A program made the position numbers and the translations under genes. A stretch of DNA of 13,632 nt, from contig CACYDO010000354.1 of assembly GCA_902773165.1 (NCBI GenBank), positions 1-13,632 on the forward strand. The letters run 5' to 3'. This document shows positions 6,053 to 13,632 of this stretch, piece after piece. The stretch is from an uncultured Ruminococcus sp. Its GTDB lineage: Bacteria > Bacillota > Clostridia > Oscillospirales > Acutalibacteraceae. The notes under the pieces were generated by a model, which saw only the letters and a program-made list of their open reading frames with translations, was not told where the DNA came from and ran no database searches. Position 1 is the first letter of the stretch; the number at the start of each line of letters is the position of its first letter.

Positions 6053-7129
6053 ATGAACAACGTATTGACAGATCAGGTCAAAAGACAGCACATGGTTCAG
6101 CTTTGCGAATACAAGAAAAAGCTGCGCTCCGAGCCTATCTTAAAATTCCTGTTTTTAGAGCTTACGCTGCGCTGCAACGAACGCTGTCTTCACTGCGGAA
6201 GCAGCTGCGGAGATGTTCCCTCAAACGAAATGCCTGTGCAGGTATATTACGATTTTCTCGACAAGATCAAGCACGATTTCCCGAATCTGCCTATGCTTTG
6301 CATAACAGGCGGCGAGCCTCTTCTGCGCAAAGAGATATTCGATATAATGGCGTATGCAAAAAAACTTGGCTTCGGCTGGGGAATGACTAGCAACGGAACG
6401 TTAATCACGAAAGATACGGCGCGCCGTCTTTATGACTGCGGCATGAAAACTATTTCCGTCAGTCTGGACGGAATGGAAAAAAGCCACGACGAATTCCGCC
6501 GCACTCCGGGCGGCTTTGCAAAGGCTGTGGAGGGTATTAAAAATCTCCTTGAATACGATTTTCAAGCCGTTCAGATAACGACAGTCGTTACAAAGAAAAA
6601 CATAGGCGAGCTTGACGAGATGTTTGAGCTTGTGCGCAAGCTCGACGTTGATTCATGGCGCGTAATAAATATCGAGCCTATCGGACGCGCACTGAATCTG
6701 GACGGCTATACGCTTAACGCCGAGGAATACAGGCGTATGTTTGATTTTATCAAAGAAAAAAGGCGCGCAGGCTATCCCGTGCTGTACGGCTGCTCACATT
6801 TTCTCGGTACGGAGTATGAACGCGAGGTACGCGATTGGTATTTTCTCTGCAACGCAGGAATTTATACGGCGAGTATCATGGCTAACGGCGATATAACCGC
6901 TTGTCTTGACATTGAGCGCAGACCCGAAACTATACAAGGGAATATTCTGCGCGATGATTTTACCGATGTCTGGCGAAATAGATTCAGACTGTACAGAACG
7001 TCGCTTGCAGATAAAAATGAGGCCTGCTGCACATGCGCCGACAGAGATTTCTGTGACGGCGGCTCATATCACAGCTGGAATTACGACAACAACAGACAGA
7101 TGGTGTGCATGAAAGAAATTTTGTCGTAA
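6053..7129 (+). CDS. Radical SAM/SPASM enzyme, probable VYGPP-protein maturase
   Basis: This is a 358-aa protein whose GGAGGA ribosome-binding site lies about 7 nt upstream of ATG 6053. The SAM-cluster motif is C41-x3-C45-x2-C48 (LRCNERCLHCGSSCG), followed by the TGGEP motif at 85-89 and SLDG at 137-140. The C-terminal SPASM region has C266, G279-x4-C284, C325-x2-C328-x5-C334 and C352, enough for auxiliary iron-sulfur clusters; the usual CX3C cysteine after C334 is missing. The N-terminal part before the barrel is only ~30 residues, so no separate RiPP recognition domain is visible. SPASM enzymes mostly modify peptides, and the neighbour with VYGPP repeats is the obvious substrate. The LRCN-x-x-CLHCGSxC pattern fits the rSAM/lipoprotein subfamily. 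The reaction is unknown. It is the last gene before a strong terminator. Confidence 0.94.
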   Translation: MNNVLTDQVKRQHMVQLCEYKKKLRSEPILKFLFLELTLRCNERCLHCGSSCGDVPSNEMPVQVYYDFLDKIKHDFPNLPMLCITGGEPLLRKEIFDIMAYAKKLGFGWGMTSNGTLITKDTARRLYDCGMKTISVSLDGMEKSHDEFRRTPGGFAKAVEGIKNLLEYDFQAVQITTVVTKKNIGELDEMFELVRKLDVDSWRVINIEPIGRALNLDGYTLNAEEYRRMFDFIKEKRRAGYPVLYGCSHFLGTEYEREVRDWYFLCNAGIYTASIMANGDITACLDIERRPETIQGNILRDDFTDVWRNRFRLYRTSLADKNEACCTCADRDFCDGGSYHSWNYDNNRQMVCMKEILS

Positions 7130-7160
7130 CAAATAAGTGATTATACGGCAGATTTGTTAC
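7126..7160 (+). other. AT-rich stem-loop overlapping the radical SAM stop codon
   Basis: GTAACAAAT (7126-7134, containing the stop codon) can pair with ATTTGTTAC (7152-7160). The 17-nt loop and a TTTATTT tail make it at most a weak terminator or a 3'-end stabilising structure ahead of the main terminator. Confidence 0.4.
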
Positions 7161-7193
7161 TTTATTTCGTAATGAAAATATATGTTATCTCAG

Positions 7194-7231
7194 AAAGACC
7201 GGATTCCGAAAACGGGATACGGTCTTTTTTT
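7194..7231 (+). terminator. Strong intrinsic terminator of the five-gene operon
   Basis: AAAGACCG pairs with CGGTCTTT. After one G-A mismatch, a further 6-bp stem (ATTCCG with CGGGAT) closes an AAAA loop, and seven T residues follow at 7225-7231. It cleanly separates the serpin/radical SAM operon from the EAL gene. Confidence 0.92.
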
Positions 7232-7601
7232 CTGTAACGAATTACCCGCTAAATCGACATTATACAATACTCCATTTTCTTCTATTTTATTTATGGTGTT
7301 TTTATCTCATTAAAAATATCACTAAATTAAGATTGACTACAAGCAAAAAATATGGTATCATTAGATAAACGCAGAATAATTATTCATATGATTATGCTGA
7401 TGTGTCATTATCATGAAATAATATGAATATTTTAATTATATTTCAATTACATTTTAATTCGTTTTCTCCAGTAATCATTGCCTTATTTTCGCAATATTGT
7501 TTCTTTATGTTCATATTGAGCGATCTATTCCTAATGTATTTAGAATATATTAATATTAAATCACTTGGAAAAATGCTCAAAAAAGGCGCAGGTGATGTTA
7601 A
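7232..7601 (+). other. AT-rich intergenic region and long leader of the EAL gene
   Basis: This stretch is markedly AT-richer than the coding DNA on either side. It holds the promoter at 7333-7361 and, from it, a ~235-nt untranslated leader. A 60-codon hydrophobic frame (7423-7605) lies inside but has no ribosome-binding site; I do not call it a gene. I found no c-di-GMP riboswitch signature that I can support, and no CRISPR, tRNA or insertion sequence. Confidence 0.6.
7333..7361 (+). promoter_or_regulatory. Sigma-A promoter of the EAL gene
   Basis: A -35 TTGACT (7333-7338) and -10 TATCAT (7356-7361) are spaced by 17 bp. Transcription would start near 7368, about 235 nt before the start codon at 7602, leaving room for post-transcriptional control. 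Confidence 0.7.
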
Positions 7602-9899
7602 ATGAATATACGAATAGGATTTTCCGTAATTTATGCGGTACTTATAGCAGGACTTGTATTTTGCTCAGTAAAGAGCTTTTTATCGCATAAATCCATTGCT
7701 CAGGCAGTTGGGCTGCTTGAGCTTGCATTGATACCGACGCTGACAGGCAACCTGATAATCATTGCTTCACAGGTCGAAGAAATATCGCTTGTCGGGTGCT
7801 ATGTATATTTTGTCGGCGTTGATCTTGTTATGCTTGCGTTACTGCGTTTTACCACAGAGTATTGCAGCGGAATCGGCAGAGGGCAGCAAGCGCCTATAAT
7901 AATGTACTTTTTCCCTGCGGCGGATGCCATACAGCTGTTGTTCAATCCGTTTTTCGGTCATGCCTTCAGTATTGAAAAGATCATTGTGCAGGGCTTGCCG
8001 TACTACAGACTTGTTCCGCATTTCGGGCAGGTCGTCCACCGCATTGTAGATTATACGATACTTCTCAGCGTGGTGCTGATCTTTACCGTTGCGACGCTGA
8101 GGGCGGCTAAGATCTACAGAGAGCGGTATTCCGTAATACTTTTATCTATAATCATTGTTGCGGTTTGGGAAACATTCTACATTTTTTCGCGCACTCCGGT
8201 TGACCGTTCAATGATAGGATTCGGCGTATGCGGATTACTTGTCTTCTACTTTTCTTTGTATTACCGTCCTTTGCGGCTGCTGGACAGAATGCTGTCCGAC
8301 ATCGCCACCAATATGACAGAGGCACTGTTCGTTTACGATTCCATGGGCAGATGTATCTGGGCAAATGAAACCGGTCTTAAATTAGTCAGATTAAATGATA
8401 CGCAGCTTGAAAATGTATCCTCCGCTCTGATAAATAAATTCGGAAGACAAAAATTCACAAGTGCCGACTGGACAGAAGACATCGTGCTCGGCAGCGGCGA
8501 CAGCGCCTCATATTACACTCTTGAAAATCACGCTGTTAATGAGGATAAAAAACATCTTGCAGGGTCGTACCTTGTGGTGCGAGACAACACCGAGGAAAAG
8601 CGCAGGATAAAGCGTGAGATCTACAACTCAACGCACGACAGTCTGACGCAGCTTTTTACAAAGCAGTATCTTTTTGAGTGCATAAGAAAAATTCTTAATA
8701 AAAATAAAGACACCGCGTACACGGCTATTTTTATCGACGTTAAAAATTTCAAAATCGTCAACGACATTTTCAGCACAGCCTTTGGCGACATTGCTTTGCA
8801 GCAGATAGCCGATTGGATAAGAAAAAACATGAACGGCAAATGCGTGTACGGCAGACTTGTTGGCGATACATTCGGAGTTTTTATGCCGTCCGAGCTGTTT
8901 GAAACAAAGAAGGAAGAAATAGAAAAAGACCTTTTGAATTTCGTTGTTTCAGACGGCAATGTTGAGCACCGTCTGCTGATACAGATGGGCGTTTACGAGG
9001 TCAGCGACAGAGATATAAACGTTTCTGTCATGTTTGACAGGGCGCATTTTGCGCTTTCAACATTAACGGATAACTATAAAAAACACATAGCCTATTACGA
9101 TCAGAATCTGCGCGACAAGGTATTCTGGGATCAGCAGATAACCGCCGAGCTGAACGAAGCATTGGAAACAATGCAGATAAGACCGTATCTCCAGCCCATT
9201 ATGGACAGGACGGGCAAGGTGGTCGGTGCAGAAGCGCTTGCAAGGTGGATCCACCCCGAACGCGGATTTATGTCGCCGGGTACGTTCATACCTGTATTTG
9301 AAAAGAACAGCCTGATAATCGAAGTAGACAGGCATATATGGCGCTGCGCCTGCGAAATTCTTTCCGACTGGAAGGAAACGCACGGCGATACGTTTATCTC
9401 CATAAATATTTCCCCGAAGGATCTGTACTTTATTGATATTGTTTCGGAAATAACAGGTCTTGTTAAGGAATACAGCATTGACCCTAAGAATCTGCGCATA
9501 GAAATAACTGAAACAGTTATGATAACCGATGTTCAGGGTGGGTTCAAAATGCTTGCCGAGCTGAGAAAAGCAGGCTTTATCGTTGAAATGGACGATTTCG
9601 GAAGCGGATATTCTTCGCTTAATCTCCTCAAGGATATGCCCGTTGACGTTCTGAAAATAGATATGAAATTCCTTTCGGACTCAGACAACAGTCCAAAGGC
9701 TCAGACTATCATCAGAAATATCATCAAGCTTTCCGATGAACTTGATATCGTATCGCTCACAGAGGGAGTCGAAACGAAGCAGCAGTATTCTCAGCTTTCA
9801 GACGTTGGCTGCAAGCTGTTTCAGGGGTATTATTTTGCAAAGCCTATGCCCAAAGAGGAATTTGAAGAATTTGCCTTTGCGGCGGTCAACACAAAATAA
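7602..9899 (+). CDS. Membrane c-di-GMP phosphodiesterase: 7TM-PAS-degenerate GGDEF-EAL
   Basis: This is a 765-aa protein with an AGGTGA ribosome-binding site about 7 nt before the ATG. About seven N-terminal membrane helices (4-222) resemble the 7TM region found on sensor kinases. A PAS-like segment follows (about 232-335; ALFVYDSMGRCIWANETG). The GGDEF domain (about 340-500) is degenerate: the signature reads LVGDTF at 419-424, so it is probably not a cyclase. The EAL domain (about 515-757) keeps its key residues: E544-A-L, N602, E634, DDFGSGYSSL with D664/D665, K685, EGVET from E721, and Q741. It should therefore hydrolyse c-di-GMP to pGpG at the membrane, under control of a signal sensed by the 7TM/PAS parts; the degenerate GGDEF may bind GTP as a regulator. 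It converges with a diguanylate cyclase gene. Confidence 0.95.
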   Translation: MNIRIGFSVIYAVLIAGLVFCSVKSFLSHKSIAQAVGLLELALIPTLTGNLIIIASQVEEISLVGCYVYFVGVDLVMLALLRFTTEYCSGIGRGQQAPIIMYFFPAADAIQLLFNPFFGHAFSIEKIIVQGLPYYRLVPHFGQVVHRIVDYTILLSVVLIFTVATLRAAKIYRERYSVILLSIIIVAVWETFYIFSRTPVDRSMIGFGVCGLLVFYFSLYYRPLRLLDRMLSDIATNMTEALFVYDSMGRCIWANETGLKLVRLNDTQLENVSSALINKFGRQKFTSADWTEDIVLGSGDSASYYTLENHAVNEDKKHLAGSYLVVRDNTEEKRRIKREIYNSTHDSLTQLFTKQYLFECIRKILNKNKDTAYTAIFIDVKNFKIVNDIFSTAFGDIALQQIADWIRKNMNGKCVYGRLVGDTFGVFMPSELFETKKEEIEKDLLNFVVSDGNVEHRLLIQMGVYEVSDRDINVSVMFDRAHFALSTLTDNYKKHIAYYDQNLRDKVFWDQQITAELNEALETMQIRPYLQPIMDRTGKVVGAEALARWIHPERGFMSPGTFIPVFEKNSLIIEVDRHIWRCACEILSDWKETHGDTFISINISPKDLYFIDIVSEITGLVKEYSIDPKNLRIEITETVMITDVQGGFKMLAELRKAGFIVEMDDFGSGYSSLNLLKDMPVDVLKIDMKFLSDSDNSPKAQTIIRNIIKLSDELDIVSLTEGVETKQQYSQLSDVGCKLFQGYYFAKPMPKEEFEEFAFAAVNTK

Positions 9900-10020
9900 T
9901 CATGTGATTGTATTTGGACCCATCAGAAGGCAAGCTCCGGTATTCGATTGCAGTGACGGAAGCTTGGTTTCCATTTCGGGGGCTGTCTGCCAAAAATTGA
10001 CAAATAAAAAACATTAGTAA
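9900..10020 (+). other. 3' region of the EAL gene with a small hairpin
   Basis: This is a noncoding stretch before the terminator. CAAGCTCCG (9931-9939) can pair with CGG-A-AGCTTG (9957-9966) around one bulged A and a 17-nt loop. I see no gene and no recognised RNA family here. Confidence 0.4.
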
Positions 10021-10060
10021 AACACCACATATTCACGCAGCGGAGTATGTGGTGTTTTTT
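10021..10060 (+). terminator. Intrinsic terminator of the EAL gene
   Basis: An 11-bp stem (AACACCACATA at 10021-10031 with TATGTGGTGTT at 10046-10056) is followed by T residues to 10060. An A-tract precedes it, so it may also act on leftward transcripts. Confidence 0.88.
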
Positions 10061-10067
10061 ATTACGC

Positions 10068-10097
10068 AAAAAAAGCAGAAACCAAGTTTGCTTCTGC
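10068..10097 (-). terminator. Intrinsic terminator of the GGDEF gene
   Basis: On the minus strand, GCAGAA (10092-10097) pairs with TTCTGC (10075-10080), followed by seven T residues (10068-10074). The stem is short, but position and T-run fit the end of the leftward gene. Together with 10021-10060 it insulates the convergent pair. Confidence 0.7.
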
Positions 10098-10137
10098 CTT
10101 TTTAGTCATAAATAATAACTGTAAGAAAATCAAAATA

Positions 10138-13100
10138 TCATTCAGCCTGTTCGTTGATATCAAAAAGCTTATAATGAGATTTTCCGTGGCGCTTAACATA
10201 GTACAACATCTGATCGGCTCTGTTGAGCGCTGTTTCCATCTCTTCTTTTGAACCGCCTCTGAACGACGCGATACCGATAGAACAGGAAATTTTCCTGTTA
10301 TCGGGAATGGTGATATCCATATTTAGCTTCTTTCTTATCCTATCAACAAAGCCGTCTTTTATTTCGTTATATATCTGCTCGGCAAAGTTTATAGCGTCCT
10401 GCTCTGATTTGTCGTAAAGCAGAATAATAAATTCGTCGCCGCCGTATCTCACGGCAAGCCCCTTGCCCAACGTCATGCGCTTGAATATTTCGGCAAATGT
10501 AACAAGAACAAGGTCGCCTACCTCGTGACCGAAGGTATCGTTATAATACTTGAAGTTATCGAGATCGAGATACAGGAGAATATTATTGCAGCTGCTGCTC
10601 TGGGAGCAGATGATCTCAGCCTGCTTGCTGAATCCGCTTCTGTTTGTAATACCGGTAAGATGGTCTGTTATTGCAGATTGTTCAAGCTGCTGGTTCATGC
10701 GCTCTATCATAAGGCGGCTGTCAATTCTTCTCATCATTTCGCAGAACTGGCTGAACGCGAATTTCAGTATCATGAGGTCTTCACTGCTGAGCAGAGAGTT
10801 TCCGGCAACCGTTCTGCGCTTTATCTTTACGATACCGATGAAAACATTTTCCGTTCCGGACTGCTCCATGATCGGAATTCCGGTCATTGTCAGAATGTGT
10901 TTTTCGTCGAAAAGCTTCATCACAGGATAGAACTGTGTAAAATTCTTATCAACGCGATTCGTAAGAAACGCCTGCTTGTACGTTTTAAAGAAATCAAATA
11001 TCTCATCGAACTGATCGTCCGAAAGGTTTTCTTTTTCCGCCCCCTGCATTATCTCACGTTTGCCGTCCTTCCGGCGAAGTATGACGATCTCGTCAAGACT
11101 GTAGCTGTTTTTTATAACTGCCGACGTATTCTGATAAAGATCGGAAACGCTCATGTTTTCGCGGCTTATCGCCTCCTGCAGAACGGTCAGGAACTTGATG
11201 TCTTTTTCTCTTTTTATAAGCTTGATCTGAGTTCCTGCCTGCTTTGCGATTTGCAGGATACGGTCTGTCGGGAGCGTATCTATTTCATGAACTATCGGGT
11301 CGGGGCGGCGCATACCGTGTTCTGCGAAGTATTTTAATCTTCTCTTTTTGCGCTCATACCCTTCGCGGTCGCAGTAGTCGATCGCTTCGGCGATAGTATC
11401 GTCTGCTTTCTCCTTCATGCCCTGCTTAAGATAAAGCGAAGCCTGTTCTATCGCATAGATAGGAACTGCAAAGAAGCGTGCGCTTGACGAATTTTTCAAT
11501 ATTGTGTAAACCTCGTCGAATTCCGCCTGACAGAGCTTATATTTATTTTCGTAGTTGTAAAGCATTCCCTTTACAAGATGATACATCAGGAAATCCTCTT
11601 CCCACATACCCTCGTTTGCGTCTTTAAGCACCCTGAGCATATGCTCGACAATAATCTCCATTTTACTCATGAAGTAATATGTATTGTAAAACTCACGCTG
11701 AAAATAGCAGCTTGCGGCGATCATGCCATAAAGCTTCGTTGTACTACAGGCGTTTATAGACCTATAACCCATTTCCTTCATCATTTTTATAATCAGCTCT
11801 ATGACCGAAATTGCAGAGCGGTAATCCTCGGCAACGAAATGGCTCATAGCCAGGTTATAGAGTGAATTCATAACATCGTCGGGCTTTTCTAGATTGGTCA
11901 GATTGAGAACGCTCTGCGTAAGGTAGCTGTGAGCCTTCTCATAATTTTCCATGATAATACTGTTGTAGCCAAGACCTGCCAACATGTGGGATTCTCTGAG
12001 AGGATTCGGACGTCTGAGAACGGCAAGTCTTTTCTTGTACATTTCCCTGACGAAGCTGTGATGACCCGAACGCGAATAAAGAATAATATTCTTCATGTAT
12101 GCATTCATGAGGAAATTATCATTGCCGATTTTCGTACCTGCTTCAATTCCGAGGTTAAAGTAATACGGTTCCTTCTTACCCGCTGCGATCGCATTGATAG
12201 ATTCCTCATCATTTTCATAACCGAAAACATACAGATAAGCGAGGAAGTTTGTAAACCCGTATTTTTTAGCCTTCTCAACAAAGCTGGGATCGACCTCATG
12301 AGTAAAATCGTACTCAAAAATATCCTTGCCTATGCCGCAGTAAGCCGCCCACAGAACGATCTCCGCTTTATACGCCAAAAAGCTGTCGCCCATCTCGTTT
12401 GCAATTGAAACGCACTTCTTACAGCAATCCTCAACAGGCTTTATCTGTGCAGCTATCATTCTTGCTCTTGCGCACAGATAGTAATATCTGTATCGAAGCA
12501 GTTTATTCTCGCTTAAATGGCAGCGCATATCCGTTAGCTTATCGCAGTTGACAAGAGCGTAATCAACAAAACCGAGATCCATATCTATCAGTGCAAAAAG
12601 CTGTAAAAGCTGGATATGCTCGTCCTTTGTCAGCCAGATAGTTTTCTCGTCAAGTCGATTCATTATGTCATTGAGGTAGTAATACGCGTCCTGAAGAGAG
12701 AACGTGTAGTACATATTCCTGATTTTTAAAAGATACTCTTCTTTTGCATTTTTATCGAACCAGAAATCGTCCTGAACGTCCATCGTTTTTTCGCTGTCAA
12801 GACTGCCCCACTCGAGCTGGAGATCCTGATTCTCGACTGCACGGAAAAGCTCGTCCCAGACAGCCTTCTTGTAGTCTGCGATAATAAATTCATCGTTGTA
12901 CATCAATATTGCATGAACGCTGACAGACTGGTCAATCACTGAGCGGAAAAGCTGGATCGTGCTGTATGGAGCCAGGTGGAACTTTGAAAGGATAAGCACC
13001 AGGTGATATTCCTTCGATATGTAATCCAGAATACTAATGATATTCTGCTGCATTCTGTATGCTTCGTACTGTATCTCAAAATGGAGAACGTCCTCTGTTC

Positions 13101-13437
13101 TTGTACATTGCCCATTGCGGATAAAGCCTGCAAGCGGTTCAATATGCATTGAATAAACATTGCACTGTCTCAAAAAGTATTCTACCGTCATCTTACCCTT
13201 ATAGTAAGTGTCGTAACACTGGCGTATCCATTGAAGGAACGGAGCGAATGTGCTGTGCATTTCATGCATTTCATATTCATGATACAAAAACACCTTGCCG
13301 CTCGTTTCGTCAACATCAGCGAGGATCTCATTTTTTGTGATATCCAATGTATTGTAATGCTTAATGAAGATTACATTGCTGTTCTGTTTATCGACATAAG
13401 AAGCAACAACGCTCTGAACATATGTTTTAAAATCCAT
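10138..13437 (-). CDS. Soluble diguanylate cyclase with degenerate STAND-like NTPase, TPR-type array, GAF-like region and GGDEF
   Basis: The start at 13435-13437 is chosen because AGGAGG lies 6-7 nt upstream; an in-frame ATG at 13458 has none. The product is about 1099 aa with no membrane segment. Residues 1-225 look like an AAA/STAND NTPase fold that lost its active site: the strand VIFIK (22-26) is followed by a stretch without glycines or a P-loop, and the Walker-B-like LVLILSKFHLA (about 146-156) lacks the acidic pair. A helical TPR-type array fills about 240-715. A GAF-like region follows (about 747-905), then a short coil, then GGDEF (about 920-1090) with DLDNFKYYNDTFGHEVGD and an intact RYGGDEF (GGDEF at 999-1003). 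No RxxD inhibitory site lies upstream of GGDEF. It should make c-di-GMP, with the N-terminal parts sensing a partner or ligand. Confidence 0.95.
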   Translation of the reverse strand: MDFKTYVQSVVASYVDKQNSNVIFIKHYNTLDITKNEILADVDETSGKVFLYHEYEMHEMHSTFAPFLQWIRQCYDTYYKGKMTVEYFLRQCNVYSMHIEPLAGFIRNGQCTRTEDVLHFEIQYEAYRMQQNIISILDYISKEYHLVLILSKFHLAPYSTIQLFRSVIDQSVSVHAILMYNDEFIIADYKKAVWDELFRAVENQDLQLEWGSLDSEKTMDVQDDFWFDKNAKEEYLLKIRNMYYTFSLQDAYYYLNDIMNRLDEKTIWLTKDEHIQLLQLFALIDMDLGFVDYALVNCDKLTDMRCHLSENKLLRYRYYYLCARARMIAAQIKPVEDCCKKCVSIANEMGDSFLAYKAEIVLWAAYCGIGKDIFEYDFTHEVDPSFVEKAKKYGFTNFLAYLYVFGYENDEESINAIAAGKKEPYYFNLGIEAGTKIGNDNFLMNAYMKNIILYSRSGHHSFVREMYKKRLAVLRRPNPLRESHMLAGLGYNSIIMENYEKAHSYLTQSVLNLTNLEKPDDVMNSLYNLAMSHFVAEDYRSAISVIELIIKMMKEMGYRSINACSTTKLYGMIAASCYFQREFYNTYYFMSKMEIIVEHMLRVLKDANEGMWEEDFLMYHLVKGMLYNYENKYKLCQAEFDEVYTILKNSSSARFFAVPIYAIEQASLYLKQGMKEKADDTIAEAIDYCDREGYERKKRRLKYFAEHGMRRPDPIVHEIDTLPTDRILQIAKQAGTQIKLIKREKDIKFLTVLQEAISRENMSVSDLYQNTSAVIKNSYSLDEIVILRRKDGKREIMQGAEKENLSDDQFDEIFDFFKTYKQAFLTNRVDKNFTQFYPVMKLFDEKHILTMTGIPIMEQSGTENVFIGIVKIKRRTVAGNSLLSSEDLMILKFAFSQFCEMMRRIDSRLMIERMNQQLEQSAITDHLTGITNRSGFSKQAEIICSQSSSCNNILLYLDLDNFKYYNDTFGHEVGDLVLVTFAEIFKRMTLGKGLAVRYGGDEFIILLYDKSEQDAINFAEQIYNEIKDGFVDRIRKKLNMDITIPDNRKISCSIGIASFRGGSKEEMETALNRADQMLYYVKRHGKSHYKLFDINEQAE

Positions 13438-13494
13438 ATCATCCCTCCTGGGCTGCATGATATTTTTTTATAATTATATTATGTATAGACACTG

Positions 13495-13530
13495 ATCACG
13501 ACCATAAATCGGTCTGCCAATTCCCGTGAT
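13495..13530 (-). other. Structured element in the 5' leader of the GGDEF gene
   Basis: On the minus strand, ATCAC (13526-13530) pairs with GTGAT (13495-13499), and GACC (13511-13514) pairs with GGTC (13500-13503), leaving an 11-nt one-sided bulge. It lies in the ~135-nt leader between promoter and start codon. On the plus strand it is followed by TTTTATTTT, so it could also end rightward transcription. I cannot assign a riboswitch family. Confidence 0.4.
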
Positions 13531-13578
13531 TTTTATTTTCATATAACCAAACCAACTCAAAGCACTGCATATAGTAAT

Positions 13579-13607
13579 AGTATACCATATTTTAAATAAT
13601 TCAGCAA
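13579..13607 (-). promoter_or_regulatory. Sigma-A promoter of the GGDEF gene
   Basis: On the minus strand, a -35 TTGCTG (13602-13607) and -10 TATACT (13579-13584) are spaced by 17 bp. Transcription would start near 13572, about 135 nt upstream of the start codon. Confidence 0.72.
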
Positions 13608-13632
13608 TATGTTTATAATAATTCTTCAAAAA

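Noticed and set aside
7423..7605. 60-codon hydrophobic frame overlapping the EAL start codon as ATGA
   Set aside because: No ribosome-binding site, very AT-rich composition like the surrounding noncoding DNA, and no recognisable motif. Kept only as a low-interest leader-peptide possibility.
8855..8875. Active GGDEF domain in the EAL protein
   Set aside because: The signature reads VGDTF in place of GGDEF, so cyclase activity is unlikely.
10525..11337. 270-codon plus-strand frame antisense to the GGDEF gene
   Set aside because: The opposite strand encodes the GAF-like and GGDEF regions with intact motifs; the antisense product shows no motif and has no clear start signal.
1..13632. CRISPR array, tRNA, rRNA, transposase or phage genes
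   Set aside because: No spaced direct repeats, no cloverleaf and no recombinase or phage-type proteins were seen on either strand.

Overview
This window looks like a chromosomal segment of a gut or rumen Firmicute, most likely Oscillospiraceae (Ruminococcus or [Eubacterium] siraeum-like). I infer this from the moderate GC content, Gram-positive ribosome-binding sites and sigma-A promoters, and from a lipid-anchored serpin beside Clostridia-style c-di-GMP and LytTR signalling genes. The species is an inference; no marker gene is present.

The layout, left to right, has four parts. (1) Positions 102-2355, minus strand, hold a three-gene operon: a membrane-anchored alpha/beta hydrolase, a LytTR DNA-binding regulator and a four-helix DUF3021-type membrane protein. 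It has its own TTGAAT-17-TATAAT promoter. A ~95-bp noncoding repeat sits on each side of it in opposite orientation (1-97 and 2571-2666). The right copy is part of a ~225-bp element with ~25-bp imperfect terminal inverted repeats. (2) Positions 2705-7231, plus strand, hold a tight five-gene operon with a clear promoter and a strong terminator: ECF-type sigma factor, single-pass membrane protein (probable anti-sigma), serpin lipoprotein, a 157-aa secreted acidic protein with three VYGPP motifs, and a radical SAM/SPASM enzyme. (3) Positions 7333-9899, plus strand, hold a 7TM-PAS-degenerate GGDEF-EAL protein, predicted to be a membrane c-di-GMP phosphodiesterase, behind a ~235-nt AT-rich leader. 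(4) Positions 10138-13437, minus strand, hold a ~1099-aa soluble protein: a dead STAND-like NTPase fold, a TPR-type array, a GAF-like region and an intact GGDEF domain, predicted to be a diguanylate cyclase. It converges on the EAL gene, and the two are separated by back-to-back terminators.

The most interesting unit is the five-gene operon. A sigma/anti-sigma pair appears to control a surface serpin together with a repeat-bearing exported protein and its likely radical SAM modifier. The last two genes resemble the bioinformatically defined 'rSAM/lipoprotein' pairing best known from Bacteroidetes. Linking that pair to a serpin and an ECF switch suggests an inducible cell-surface defence or modification system, perhaps against proteases. 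That functional reading is inference; the gene order, motifs, spacings, promoter and terminator are seen directly.
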